DNA of 7,064 nt from Pseudomonadota bacterium (lineage in GTDB: Bacteria > Pseudomonadota > Alphaproteobacteria > Rhizobiales > Rhizobiaceae): NCBI GenBank assembly GCA_023433855.1, contig JAEYTV010000538.1, positions 1-7,064 of the forward strand, in the 5' to 3' direction. Positions 1-6,138 of the stretch are shown here, one piece after another; within the stretch, counting starts at the first letter, position 1; every line of letters starts with the position of its first letter. Below the pieces are notes generated by a model. The model had not been told where the DNA came from. It worked only from the letters and a program-made list of their open reading frames with translations, and searched no databases. The position numbers and the translations under genes were made by a program.

Positions 1-189
1 ATGGATTGCCTTCAAGCTGCGATGGATCTGGGAGGACATGTCCGCGTCGGATTCGAGAATGCGATTGTCGATGCCAATGGCAGGCTTGCAATCAGCAACG
101 CCGAGCGTGTCGCGGAAGTAGCTGAAATGGCAGGAATTTCCGGCCGGACTTTGATGGATGGACGTTCCGCGCCGTCGGTCCTGGGATAA
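1..189 (+). CDS. C-terminal part of a beta-keto acid cleavage enzyme (BKACE/DUF849 family), 5' end outside window
   Basis: Reading frame 1 is open from the first base to a TAA at 187-189 and encodes about 62 residues. The stretch GGHVRVGFENAIVDANG followed by LAISNAERVAEVAEMA is the typical C-terminal signature of the BKACE (formerly DUF849, 3-keto-5-aminohexanoate cleavage enzyme) family: a glycine-rich turn, R-V-G-[LF]-E, then the S-N-A-E helix. Full family members are about 270-310 residues, so most of this gene lies upstream, and the ATG at base 1 is probably an internal methionine. Family enzymes are cytoplasmic, metal-dependent condensing-type lyases that swap a beta-keto acid and acetyl-CoA to give acetoacetate plus a new acyl-CoA. 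Known substrates include 3-keto-5-aminohexanoate (lysine fermentation) and dehydrocarnitine. The substrate here cannot be decided because the specificity residues are outside the window. The gene converges on the ABC transporter operon and is not part of it. Family call is confident, substrate unknown. Confidence 0.85.
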   Translation: MDCLQAAMDLGGHVRVGFENAIVDANGRLAISNAERVAEVAEMAGISGRTLMDGRSAPSVLG

Positions 190-301
190 ATTCTACCGAG
201 GCATTGAGGCGATCGACGGAGAGACGACAACCCCGTTGACCAACGAAATCCTGCGCAGGCGAGCACGCATTTTTGAGGGACTGGTGGTCGAAACCTGTTA
301 G
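158..301 (+). other. Unrecognised 47-codon ORF overlapping the BKACE gene end
   Basis: In frame 2 an ATG at 158 opens a 47-residue frame ending at TAG 299-301, overlapping the last 32 bases of the BKACE gene. The peptide runs from MDVPRRRSWDKFYRGIEAID to RRRARIFEGLVVETC. It is charged, has a helix-like Ile-Leu-Arg-Arg-Arg segment, and reads more like protein than the other frames do. It has no upstream Shine-Dalgarno, no membrane segment and no domain that I recognise. It could be a small translationally coupled gene, the surviving end of a decayed gene, or chance. I favour a relic or chance. Confidence 0.2.
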
Positions 302-458
302 CGAGAAGGCTCCCGTCTGGCGGCAAGACGATGCCGGGCCGAGCGCTGATGGCTGCTATCAGCGAAGTGGGTTGGGGAGCGGCACGCTCCCAGCGGGCAA
401 GCGAGCCGATCGGCCTCCGCTTATCCTGGAATCCAGAATGGTCACTTGTGCTTCTGCG
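302..458. other. Convergent intergenic spacer, no gene recognised
   Basis: This stretch lies between the + strand BKACE end (and small ORF) and the - strand permease stop codon. It should carry the transcription ends of both converging units. The only structure I see is the stem-loop at 375-391. There is no T-run that would make a classical intrinsic terminator on either strand. Short frames crossing it look non-coding. Confidence 0.5.
375..391. repeat. Short perfect inverted repeat downstream of both converging genes
   Basis: GGGAGCG, a GCA loop, then CGCTCCC makes a perfect 7-bp GC-rich stem with a 3-base loop. It sits 68 bases past the permease stop codon on the - strand. Position suggests a role in ending or protecting the transporter mRNA, but no T-tract follows on either strand, so a Rho-independent terminator is not supported. 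Coincidence is possible. Confidence 0.3.
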
Positions 459-2375
459 TTACTGGTCCAACTTGGGCTTGAGCCGAAGTAATTCGCGCGT
501 CGAAATCGTCGCCGATCGGGACGACCGGCGAAACGCCGTCTTCAATGAACCGATGATGCCGATGATGCCTTCCCGGAAGCTTATGACACAGACCACGAAG
601 ATCATGCCCTGGATGATTGTCACCAACGCGCCCAACGGGGCGAGGTAGTATTCCATGGTCGTCACAACCAGCGCACCGATGATCGGGCCGAACATTGTTC
701 CAATGCCGCCGACCAGCGTCATCATGACAACTTCGGCCGAGGTGGTGCCGACAACATCGACCAGGGAGACCACCTGAAAGGCCACCGACTTGAGGCCGCC
801 AGCTAGGCCCGAAAGCGCGGCCGATAGGGTAAACAGAATGATCTTGTAATGATTGACGCGATAGCCCAGCGAGACCGCGCGATCCTCGTTTTCTCGAATC
901 GCCTTGACAACCTGGCCGAACGGCGAATGCACGATCCGGTAGATGAAGAAAATCGCCGACGAGACAACGGCCAGGACGATGAAATAGACAAGAAGGTTGT
1001 TCTCGAGCGGGATCAGCCCGAACAGTTTGTTGCGCGGCACGCCCTGCAAGCCGTCTTCGCCACCCGTAGCTTTAAGCTGGTTGCAGATGAAATAGACAAG
1101 CTGGGACAATGCCAGCGTGATCATGGCAAAATAGACGCCGTGACGCCGGACTGCCAAGGCCCCGAACGCGAGTCCCAGCAGCGCCGCGAATGCAGTCGCG
1201 GCCAGAACCGCCAGTTCGGGCGTAAGCCCCCATTCTTTCAGAAGGTAGCCGGCGACATAGGCTGCGGACCCGAAATAGGCCGCATGACCAAACGAAAGAA
1301 GTCCGCCATAACCGAGCAGCAGATTATAGGCGCATGCAAACAGAGCGAAGCAAAGTATCTTCATCGCGAATATGGGATAGACAAAGAACGGAGCAACCAC
1401 GGCGGCGATGGCAAGACCATACCAGAACAATCTCTTGGTCGGCGCTGACAGCTCGCGCCACCAGCGCTCGCCATCGGGGCGCTCCAGATGCGCATCGACC
1501 TTCATGCCCCCCATCTTGCCGAACAAGCCTTCCGGACGCGCAATCAGCACCACGATCATCACGACAAAAATGACGATATTTGCCGCCTGCGGGTAAAGAA
1601 ACTTGGTCAGCCCCTCGATAAGACCCAGCGACAGGCCGGTTATCACCGCGCCGCCGATGGAGCCCATGCCGCCGATCACGACGACGGCAAACACGACCAA
1701 GATGATTTCGACGCCCATATTCGGGCTAACCGAGAAGATGGGAGCTGCCAGAACGCCTGCAAGTGCCGCAAGCGCCACTCCGCCGCCATAGGTCAGCGAT
1801 ATCAGCAGCGGCACGTTTACGCCGAACGCGCCGACAAGAACCGGATTTTCCGTCGCCGCCCGCAAATAGGAACCAAGCTTGGTCTTCTCGATCGCAACCC
1901 ACACTAGGAAGCAGACGGCTAGCGAAAATGCGATAACCCAGCCGCGATAGATCGGCAGGATCATGAAACCGAAATCCCAGATACCGGAAAACTCCGCCGG
2001 AATATCGTAACGAAGGCCGGCGCTGCCGAAATTGACGCGTGCCAGCCCCTGAATGATGAACGCCAGGCCGAAAGTCAGCAAAAGCCCGTAGAGATGGGCC
2101 TTGTCGTACAGGCGCCTGATAAGCGTCCTTTCAAGCGCGATGCCGAAGGCGCCGGCCAGCAGCGGCGCAAGAAGCAGCGACCACCAGTAACCCAGCCCCA
2201 AATAGTTCAGGATCATCCAGGCAATGTAGGCGCCCAGCATGTACTGCGCCCCGTGGGCGAAGTTCACGATGTTGAGCATACCGAAAATGATCGCAAGCCC
2301 AAGGCTCAGCAGAGCATAGAATGATCCGTTGATCAGGCCGACAGTCAATTGGCCGAGAAGGGCATCCAGTGTCAT
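459..2375 (-). CDS. livHM: Branched-chain amino acid-type ABC transporter permease, LivH-LivM fusion
   Basis: This 638-residue polypeptide is the inner-membrane channel of an HAAT-family importer, with both permease halves in one chain. Residues 1 to about 287 are a LivH domain: the start resembles the family N-terminus (GLINGSFYALLSLGLAIIFG), NFAHG is at 38-42, the cytoplasmic coupling loop LRAATENP at 171-178, and the family end RPEGLFGK at 280-287. A hydrophilic linker at about 288-314 leads into a LivM domain with NLLLGYGGLLSFGHAAYFG at 351-369, VKAIRENEDRA at 490-500 and the GGIGTMFGPIIGA segment at 556-568. Separate LivH and LivM are each about 290-400 residues, so both halves are full length. 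The extra tail after about 610 is basic and polar. The ATG at 2373-2375 fits the family N-terminus, but no good Shine-Dalgarno precedes it. The gene is last in the operon, 87 bases after the binding-protein gene. ATP would come from LivG and LivF. Substrate is unproven: the family covers branched-chain amino acids, amides, urea and aromatic compounds. Confidence 0.92.
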   Translation of the reverse strand: MTLDALLGQLTVGLINGSFYALLSLGLAIIFGMLNIVNFAHGAQYMLGAYIAWMILNYLGLGYWWSLLLAPLLAGAFGIALERTLIRRLYDKAHLYGLLLTFGLAFIIQGLARVNFGSAGLRYDIPAEFSGIWDFGFMILPIYRGWVIAFSLAVCFLVWVAIEKTKLGSYLRAATENPVLVGAFGVNVPLLISLTYGGGVALAALAGVLAAPIFSVSPNMGVEIILVVFAVVVIGGMGSIGGAVITGLSLGLIEGLTKFLYPQAANIVIFVVMIVVLIARPEGLFGKMGGMKVDAHLERPDGERWWRELSAPTKRLFWYGLAIAAVVAPFFVYPIFAMKILCFALFACAYNLLLGYGGLLSFGHAAYFGSAAYVAGYLLKEWGLTPELAVLAATAFAALLGLAFGALAVRRHGVYFAMITLALSQLVYFICNQLKATGGEDGLQGVPRNKLFGLIPLENNLLVYFIVLAVVSSAIFFIYRIVHSPFGQVVKAIRENEDRAVSLGYRVNHYKIILFTLSAALSGLAGGLKSVAFQVVSLVDVVGTTSAEVVMMTLVGGIGTMFGPIIGALVVTTMEYYLAPLGALVTIIQGMIFVVCVISFREGIIGIIGSLKTAFRRSSRSATISTRELLRLKPKLDQ

Positions 2376-2405
2376 GGTGTTTCTGTGTGCTTGCGGGCGA
2401 TGGGC

Positions 2406-2432
2406 CGTCGAGGCATGGAATATACCTCGACG
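2406..2432 (-). promoter_or_regulatory. Intercistronic stem-loop between binding-protein and permease genes
   Basis: CGTCGAGG at 2406-2413 and CCTCGACG at 2425-2432 form a perfect 8-bp stem with an 11-base loop, transcribed as RNA from the - strand. It lies 30 bases beyond the binding-protein stop codon and ends 30 bases before the permease ATG. No U-run follows, so it is not a typical terminator. In several binding-protein-dependent operons (malE-malF is the textbook case) hairpins at this place protect the upstream message from 3' exonucleases and give excess binding protein. That role is inferred here from position and shape. Confidence 0.55.
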
Positions 2433-2462
2433 ACTGTCGCCGGAATCAATCCCAATAAAAGG

Positions 2463-3671
2463 CTACTTGATCACGCAGCCAGCGTCGGTGGCGGTACGAA
2501 ACGCCTTGTCGCCGGGAATGCGCGACACCACCTTCAGAAAGTCCCAATCGTATTTCGATTCATCCTCGGCCTTCACCTGGACGAGATACCGATCAAAGGC
2601 TGCCCTGCCGTTTTCGAGGATGTGACCGTTTTCAGAGATCAAGCCGTTGATCGGCGTTTCCTTCATCTGCTTCAGGACCGCCTGGGTTTCGTCGGTGCCC
2701 GCAGCCTTCACCGCCTCGAGATAATGAGTAACCGCCGCATAAAGTGCCGCGTGGCTTTCGTTCGGCATCTTCTTCATGCGTTCAAAATATCGGTTGGCCC
2801 AGGCACGGCTGGAGTCGTCCTGATCCCAGTACCAAGACTGGATGAACTGCAGTCCGGCCAGAGTGTTCAGCCCGATAGCGTCGATATCGGTCAGGAACAG
2901 GATCGGCGCCGCGATTTTCTGTTTGGCGGCGATGCCGAACTCCGTCGCCTGCTTCATCGACGTGACGAGGTCTGTACCCGATTGAGCCAGCACGATGACA
3001 TCGGCGCCAGACGCCCGCGCCGAGAGCAGATAGGACGACATATCCATGGTGTTAAGCGGCACCAGTACACCGCCGATGACTTCGCCACCCGCCGCCTCGA
3101 CCGCCGCGCGCGACACCTCTTCAAGCTGATGCCCGAAATTGTAGTCCACCGTGATGAAGAAGAAGGTGGTTCCCGGCTTCTCGGAGGCAAGCGCTGTCAT
3201 CAGCGACGCGCTGTTCGACCAGTTTTCGGCGCCCCACTGCTGGCCGTTCGGAGAGCAAGCCTTGCCGATGATATCGGACGAGCTTGCCGTTGTATAAAGC
3301 GCTATCCTGTCGAACTCACGCGCGATGTCCTGTACGCCCAGAGCAATTGCGGAGGAGGCGAAATCGACAATGACATCGACCCCCTTCCCCTCATACCATT
3401 CGCGCGCAATGGCGATGCCGGTGTCGACCTTGTTCTGGTGATCGGCCACGAGCACCTCGATCGGGCGGCCAAGAACACTTCCTCCGAAATCCTCTATCGC
3501 CATGCGCGTGGCGGTCACCGAGCCGGGCCCACCGCTGTCGGCGAAATTGCTGGACTGATCGCCCAGAACGCCAATTCGAATGGGGTCATCAGCCGCCATC
3601 GCCAAGGAGGCGGCGAAAGCGCTTCCCATGATAAACGATCCCACGATTAACGATCGCAGCATGAGCTTCAT
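2463..3671 (-). CDS. Periplasmic substrate-binding protein of a Liv/HAAT-type ABC importer
   Basis: Periplasmic ligand receptor that delivers its solute to the LivHM channel. The 402-residue product begins with a Sec signal peptide (MKLMLRSLIV, a hydrophobic core, AMA cleavage after residue 26). The mature part starts DDPIRIGVLGDQS, the usual first strand of type I periplasmic binding folds (Peripla_BP_6-like). Other family-like segments are YTTASSSDIIGKACSPN at 126-142, FFITVDYNFGHQLE at 171-184, PLNTMDMSSYL at 205-215 and SGADVIVLAQSGTD at 221-234. The only two cysteines, C139 and C399, could form a disulfide. The frame could start 21 codons earlier (3734), but the ATG at 3669-3671 is chosen because GGGAGAG lies 6 bases before it and the signal peptide begins there. 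The gene lies between livF and the permease gene, in the same direction. It looks closest to the unassigned SBP-like branch of the family rather than classical LivJ/LivK. Ligand unknown. Confidence 0.9.
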   Translation of the reverse strand: MKLMLRSLIVGSFIMGSAFAASLAMAADDPIRIGVLGDQSSNFADSGGPGSVTATRMAIEDFGGSVLGRPIEVLVADHQNKVDTGIAIAREWYEGKGVDVIVDFASSAIALGVQDIAREFDRIALYTTASSSDIIGKACSPNGQQWGAENWSNSASLMTALASEKPGTTFFFITVDYNFGHQLEEVSRAAVEAAGGEVIGGVLVPLNTMDMSSYLLSARASGADVIVLAQSGTDLVTSMKQATEFGIAAKQKIAAPILFLTDIDAIGLNTLAGLQFIQSWYWDQDDSSRAWANRYFERMKKMPNESHAALYAAVTHYLEAVKAAGTDETQAVLKQMKETPINGLISENGHILENGRAAFDRYLVQVKAEDESKYDWDFLKVVSRIPGDKAFRTATDAGCVIK

Positions 3672-3677
3672 TGCATT

Positions 3678-3684
3678 CTCTCCC
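3678..3684 (-). promoter_or_regulatory. Strong ribosome binding site of the binding-protein gene
   Basis: Read on the - strand this is GGGAGAG, 6 bases before the ATG at 3671. It settles the start at 3671 over the upstream in-frame start at 3734. It is the clearest Shine-Dalgarno in this operon, in keeping with the need for excess binding protein. Confidence 0.75.
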
Positions 3685-3692
3685 TTTTGCCG

Positions 3693-3707
3693 CCAGCGTT
3701 TCGCTGG
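3693..3707 (-). repeat. Small stem-loop in the livF to binding-protein spacer
   Basis: CCAGCG, TTT, CGCTGG gives a perfect 6-bp stem with a 3-base loop in the 68-base gap between the livF stop and the binding-protein start, just upstream of its ribosome binding site. There is no U-run after it. It may be an mRNA processing or 5'-stabilising element, or chance. Confidence 0.35.
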
Positions 3708-3739
3708 TCCCTTGGCGCGCCACACGGCCTCCATCCATG

Positions 3740-4474
3740 CTAAACTCCAAGATAGGAATGGAGCTTGCCCAGATTGTTTTCTATTTCATCATTGCCGAAC
3801 GTCTCGACGGTCAGCCCCTCGTGCACGATGTAATGCCGGTCGGCGACCGTCTGCGCGAACCTGAAATTCTGCTCGACCAGAAGGATGGTGAAGCCGCCCC
3901 GCTTCAACCGCTCGATTGTCTTGCCGATCTGCTGCACGATCACCGGAGCGAGCCCTTCGGTCGGCTCATCCAGAAGAAGCAGCTTGGCGCCGGTGCGCAG
4001 GATGCGCCCAAGCGCAAGCATCTGCTGTTCGCCTCCGGACAGCTTTGTCCCGCGGCTTTTTTCTCTTTCCTTGAGATTGGGAAACAACTCGTAGATCTGC
4101 TCGACGGACAGGCCGCCAGGCTTCACCTGCGGTGGCAGAAGAAGGTTTTCCTCAGCCGAAAGGCTTGAGAATATTCCCCGTTCCTCGGGCACATAGCCAA
4201 TGCCCAGACGGGCAATCCTGCGCGATGGAAGCCCAATCGTCTCCACCCCGTCAAACGTGACCGATCCCTTGGAGTGGGCAAGAATACCCATGAGCGCGCG
4301 CATGATGGTGGATTTGCCGGCACCGTTGCGCCCAAGCAGGGTAACGACTTCTCCTGCATGAACACTGAAACTCACACCATGCAGGACAGAGCCATCGCCA
4401 TAGCCTCCCTCGAGCCCCCTCACCTGCAATAGGGCGGGTGGCGGCGGAGCTGTGTCTGCTGCCATATCAAGCAT
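3740..4474 (-). CDS. livF: LivF-type ABC transporter ATP-binding protein
   Basis: One of the two cytoplasmic ATPases that power the importer. The 244-residue product has a Walker A motif GRNGAGKST at 48-56, the LivF-specific YVPEERGIFSSLSAEENL at 94-111 (LivF proteins carry Glu here where many ABC proteins have the Q-loop), the ABC signature LSGGEQQ at 145-151, Walker B LLLLDEPTEGLAP at 165-177, and VEQN at 200-203. In the last motif Gln replaces the switch His, which is normal for LivF. All motifs are intact and the length is usual (about 235-245). The ATG at 4474 overlaps the livG stop by 8 bases (ATGCTTGA), suggesting translational coupling. An alternative ATG three codons in (4465) would remove the overlap. 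The N-terminal proline run (PPPP) is a small family-atypical extension. It should pair with LivG to form the ATPase heterodimer. Confidence 0.93.
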   Translation of the reverse strand: MLDMAADTAPPPPALLQVRGLEGGYGDGSVLHGVSFSVHAGEVVTLLGRNGAGKSTIMRALMGILAHSKGSVTFDGVETIGLPSRRIARLGIGYVPEERGIFSSLSAEENLLLPPQVKPGGLSVEQIYELFPNLKEREKSRGTKLSGGEQQMLALGRILRTGAKLLLLDEPTEGLAPVIVQQIGKTIERLKRGGFTILLVEQNFRFAQTVADRHYIVHEGLTVETFGNDEIENNLGKLHSYLGV

Positions 4475-5222
4475 GACCGGCCCCGATATATGCCTCGATC
4501 ACACGCGGATCGGCCGACACCGTGGCATAGTCGCCATGCGAGAGGATCGCGCCGCGCGCCAGAACCGTGATAGTGTCCGACAGCGCGGCGACCACCGAGA
4601 GATTGTGCTCGACCATCAAAATCGACCGGTTTGCCGAAGATGTCCTGATCAGGCCCTCGATTAGCTTGGTGTCTCCCTGGCTGATCCCGGCCATCGGTTC
4701 GTCCAGCAGCATCAATTCGGGATCGAGCGCCAGCGTGGTCGCAATCTCCAGCGCGCGCTTTCGCCCATAGGGCAGTTCGGCTGCGGTCCTGTCAGCGACA
4801 TCGGCCAGATTGACCGTCTCCAGCAACTCCATGGCCCTTGCGTCAAGGGCCTCAAGCGCCTTCTGCGGCCGCCAGAAATCGAAGTTATCGCCACGCTTGC
4901 GCTGCAGGGCAATACGGACATTTTCAAGAACCGTCATATGACCGAAGACGGCCGATATCTGAAACGAACGAACCAAACCCAGACGCGCGACATCCGCCGG
5001 GCGCATCCGGGTGATATCGCGCCCGCGGTAGGAAATCGTGCCGCGCGAAGGTTGCAGGAATTTCGTCAGAAGATTGAACAGGGTTGTTTTGCCTGCGCCA
5101 TTCGGCCCGATCAACGCGTGAACCGAGCCGCGACGGACATCGAGATCCACCCGATCGACAGCGCGGAAACCAGCGAAGTCTTTTCCAAGCCCGCGAACCG
5201 AAAGAATTGTGTCATTATGCAT
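4467..5222 (-). CDS. livG: LivG-type ABC transporter ATP-binding protein
   Basis: Second cytoplasmic ATPase of the importer and first gene of the operon; 251 residues, normal for LivG. Motifs are Walker A GPNGAGKT at 39-46, Q-loop LVRSFQI at 83-89, the LivG-style signature LPYGRKRALEIA at 150-161 (family members usually have LPYG in place of LSGGQ), Walker B LMLLDEPMAGI at 170-180, and H-loop VEHN at 204-207 with the catalytic histidine retained. The C-terminal ADPRVIEAYIG is typical of the BCA_ABC_TP_C tail. The ATG at 5220-5222 is directly preceded by an in-frame TGA, so no longer start is possible in frame. The Shine-Dalgarno is weak. The stop overlaps livF by 8 bases. The operon promoter should lie in the 5223-5400 region, where palindromes are found but no clear -35/-10 pair. 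Confidence 0.94.
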   Translation of the reverse strand: MHNDTILSVRGLGKDFAGFRAVDRVDLDVRRGSVHALIGPNGAGKTTLFNLLTKFLQPSRGTISYRGRDITRMRPADVARLGLVRSFQISAVFGHMTVLENVRIALQRKRGDNFDFWRPQKALEALDARAMELLETVNLADVADRTAAELPYGRKRALEIATTLALDPELMLLDEPMAGISQGDTKLIEGLIRTSSANRSILMVEHNLSVVAALSDTITVLARGAILSHGDYATVSADPRVIEAYIGAGHA

Positions 5223-5560
5223 TCAGCGCTCATCCGCCAGAAATATATGGGACACTTTCCAAGCGCGTTGCAGCGTTACGGCCCCGTCGGACTTGCTTCT
5301 TTCCGGAACAAAGCACAGCGCTCCCAGAGCGCCCGCGTAACGTTAGCAGTGGCGATCCGTCGATCAATCGACGTTCCCAACAATTTCGGCGAATGAAATT
5401 CGCACTGCGCGTCCGTGAAGGATTCGAATGGAACCCTTCTGCCTCGCCGCACTATGCCGCCAAGTGCAGAATCGCGTCGAGATGGATCATTTCAGATCTG
5501 AAAGACAGCTCGCATTGTGCGTACACGGTATCGATGGGCCAAGCGGCGTCATGAAGGGCA
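5223..5560. other. Upstream region of the transporter operon, no intact gene
   Basis: No frame here gives a recognisable protein on either strand. It must contain the promoter of the livG operon. An AT-rich patch just upstream of livG (about 5240-5247, TATATT on the - strand) could be a -10 element, but no convincing -35 sits at the right distance. Palindromes at 5338-5403 are listed separately. A perfect 8-base ATTCGAAT is at 5422-5429. The rest may be decayed sequence belonging with the MFS relic that follows. Confidence 0.4.
5338..5403. promoter_or_regulatory. Cluster of three palindromes upstream of livG (operator candidates)
   Basis: Within 66 bases there are three perfect dyads: TAACGTTA at 5338-5345; CGTCGAT-CA-ATCGACG at 5358-5373 (7-bp arms); and GCGAAT-GAA-ATTCGC at 5389-5403 (6-bp arms). 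They lie 115-180 bases upstream of the livG start on the side where its promoter must be. Such dyads are what dimeric repressors or activators bind. No regulator gene is present in the window, and I do not recognise any of the three as a known consensus. Confidence 0.35.
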
Positions 5561-5799
5561 ATGCATCTTCTGAAGAACAGGCCGTTTTTCGGCATCCTGG
5601 CTTCTATCATTTTTGGATTGCCGAGACCGTTTCCGGCCTCGGCACATCCATACAACCATCGCTCTTCAGGTCTTGGTGATCTTGTCGCTGGGCGGGGTCG
5701 GCTGGCGACGTCGGTTGGGTCAACGCTTCGCGCTGGCTACCGTATGTTTTTCTAGGCCTGATCGTAGGCGCGCTGGTTGAGCGCGTGCGGCGTAAGGTT
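5561..5799 (+). pseudogene. Decayed N-terminal fragment of an MFS exporter (EntS/MFS_3-like)
   Basis: Pieces of one protein appear in successive frames. MHLLKNRPFF starts at 5561 (frame 2). FWIAETVSGLGTSIQP follows near 5611-5658 (frame 1), then IALQVLVILSLGG at 5658-5696 (frame 0), then AGDVGWVNASRWLPYVFLG and LIVGALVERVRRK to 5799 (frame 1). Together these match the start of MFS_3-type transporters: a basic N-terminus, first helix with the V-S-x-L-G-[TS] turn, second helix, and the conserved cytoplasmic [ED]-R-V-R-R-[KR] loop after it. The second break looks like a lost base near 5658 and the third like an extra G in the run near 5692-5697. An additional short disruption lies around 5591-5607. 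Homology ends at 5799, so roughly 330 residues of a usual 400 are missing. It cannot make a functional transporter. Its original role (drug or siderophore export) is only a family-level guess. Confidence 0.72.
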
Positions 5800-6015
5800 T
5801 CGAGAGGTACCTGCGTGAAATTCTACGACCAAGATGGGGGCGCAGTGCCGTCGGAAAGGCACCATCCCCGGCGTGGGGTCCGAAACCTGCCATCCGTTTC
5901 CCACCACAGGCAGTCAAACAGTGTCATATCCAACAAGCCGAAGTGGTCATCCGCGACGTATTGGGGGCCAAGTGCGGACCCGCAGCTTCTGGCCTCGATA
6001 AAGCCATAGCAGACA
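5800..6015. other. Unassigned sequence after the MFS relic
   Basis: No frame continues the MFS homology here. A - strand open stretch (about 6075 down to a stop at 5823) contains FGLLDMTLFDCLWWETDGRF, which looks somewhat protein-like but lacks a good start or Shine-Dalgarno and matches nothing I know. The + strand frames are equally short. This may be a second gene relic or a junction where unrelated DNA was joined. Confidence 0.35.
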
Positions 6016-6034
6016 TTCAACCACGTGGGTTGAA
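6016..6034. promoter_or_regulatory. 19-bp perfect dyad, possible activator site upstream of urtA
   Basis: TTCAACC at 6016-6022, five bases (ACGTG), then GGTTGAA at 6028-6034. The geometry ACC-N5-GGT equals the core of the enteric NtrC box (TGCACC-N5-GGTGCA), though the outer bases differ. It lies about 240 bases upstream of the sigma-54 promoter, a distance from which enhancer-binding proteins can act. Identity of the binding protein is inference. Confidence 0.4.
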
Positions 6035-6098
6035 CTCTCGAACCGATCCATTCCGTGCAAGGTATGACAGCGCCTCAGCCGTCCATTTGAGCAGTCAT

Positions 6099-6138
6099 CG
6101 CATCTGCACAAAAATTAGACAATAGTTTGTGCGATGCG
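6099..6138. repeat. Large inverted repeat (13-bp arms with one bulged T) upstream of urtA
   Basis: Left arm CGCATC-T-GCACAAA at 6099-6112, 13-base AT-rich loop, right arm TTTGTGCGATGCG at 6126-6138. The arms pair fully apart from the single extra T at 6105. The right arm also takes part in an overlapping near-palindrome, TTTGTGC-GAT-GCGCAAA at 6126-6142, with one mismatch. It ends about 120 bases before the sigma-54 promoter. It could be a protein-binding enhancer, an RNA hairpin from readthrough, or the end of a small lost element. Confidence 0.5.

Noticed and set aside
375..391. Rho-independent terminator for the transporter operon
   Set aside because: A good stem is present but no T-run follows on either strand, so it is listed only as an inverted repeat.
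849..1448. 199-codon + strand open frame opposite the permease gene
   Set aside because: Highly charged, low-complexity antisense translation of the LivM half; no start signal or recognised domain.
2349..3650. 433-codon + strand open frame opposite the binding-protein gene
   Set aside because: It is antisense to a clear binding-protein gene, has an Arg/His-rich composition with no domains, and is explained by GC-rich codon bias leaving the opposite strand free of stops.
3672..3734. Longer start for the binding protein (21 extra residues)
   Set aside because: The extension is basic and would put hydrophilic residues before the signal peptide; the strong GGGAGAG site points to 3671.
3671..4168. 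165-codon + strand open frame opposite livF
   Set aside because: Antisense shadow of intact ABC ATPase motifs; no ribosome binding site or family match.
5236..5265. Sigma-70 or sigma-54 promoter just upstream of livG
   Set aside because: A TATATT-like patch exists, but no -35 at a workable distance, and the TTGGAA nearby does not fit a -24/-12 pair.
5084..5554. 156-codon + strand open frame running from livG into the spacer
   Set aside because: Its first part is antisense to livG and the rest matches nothing; no Shine-Dalgarno.
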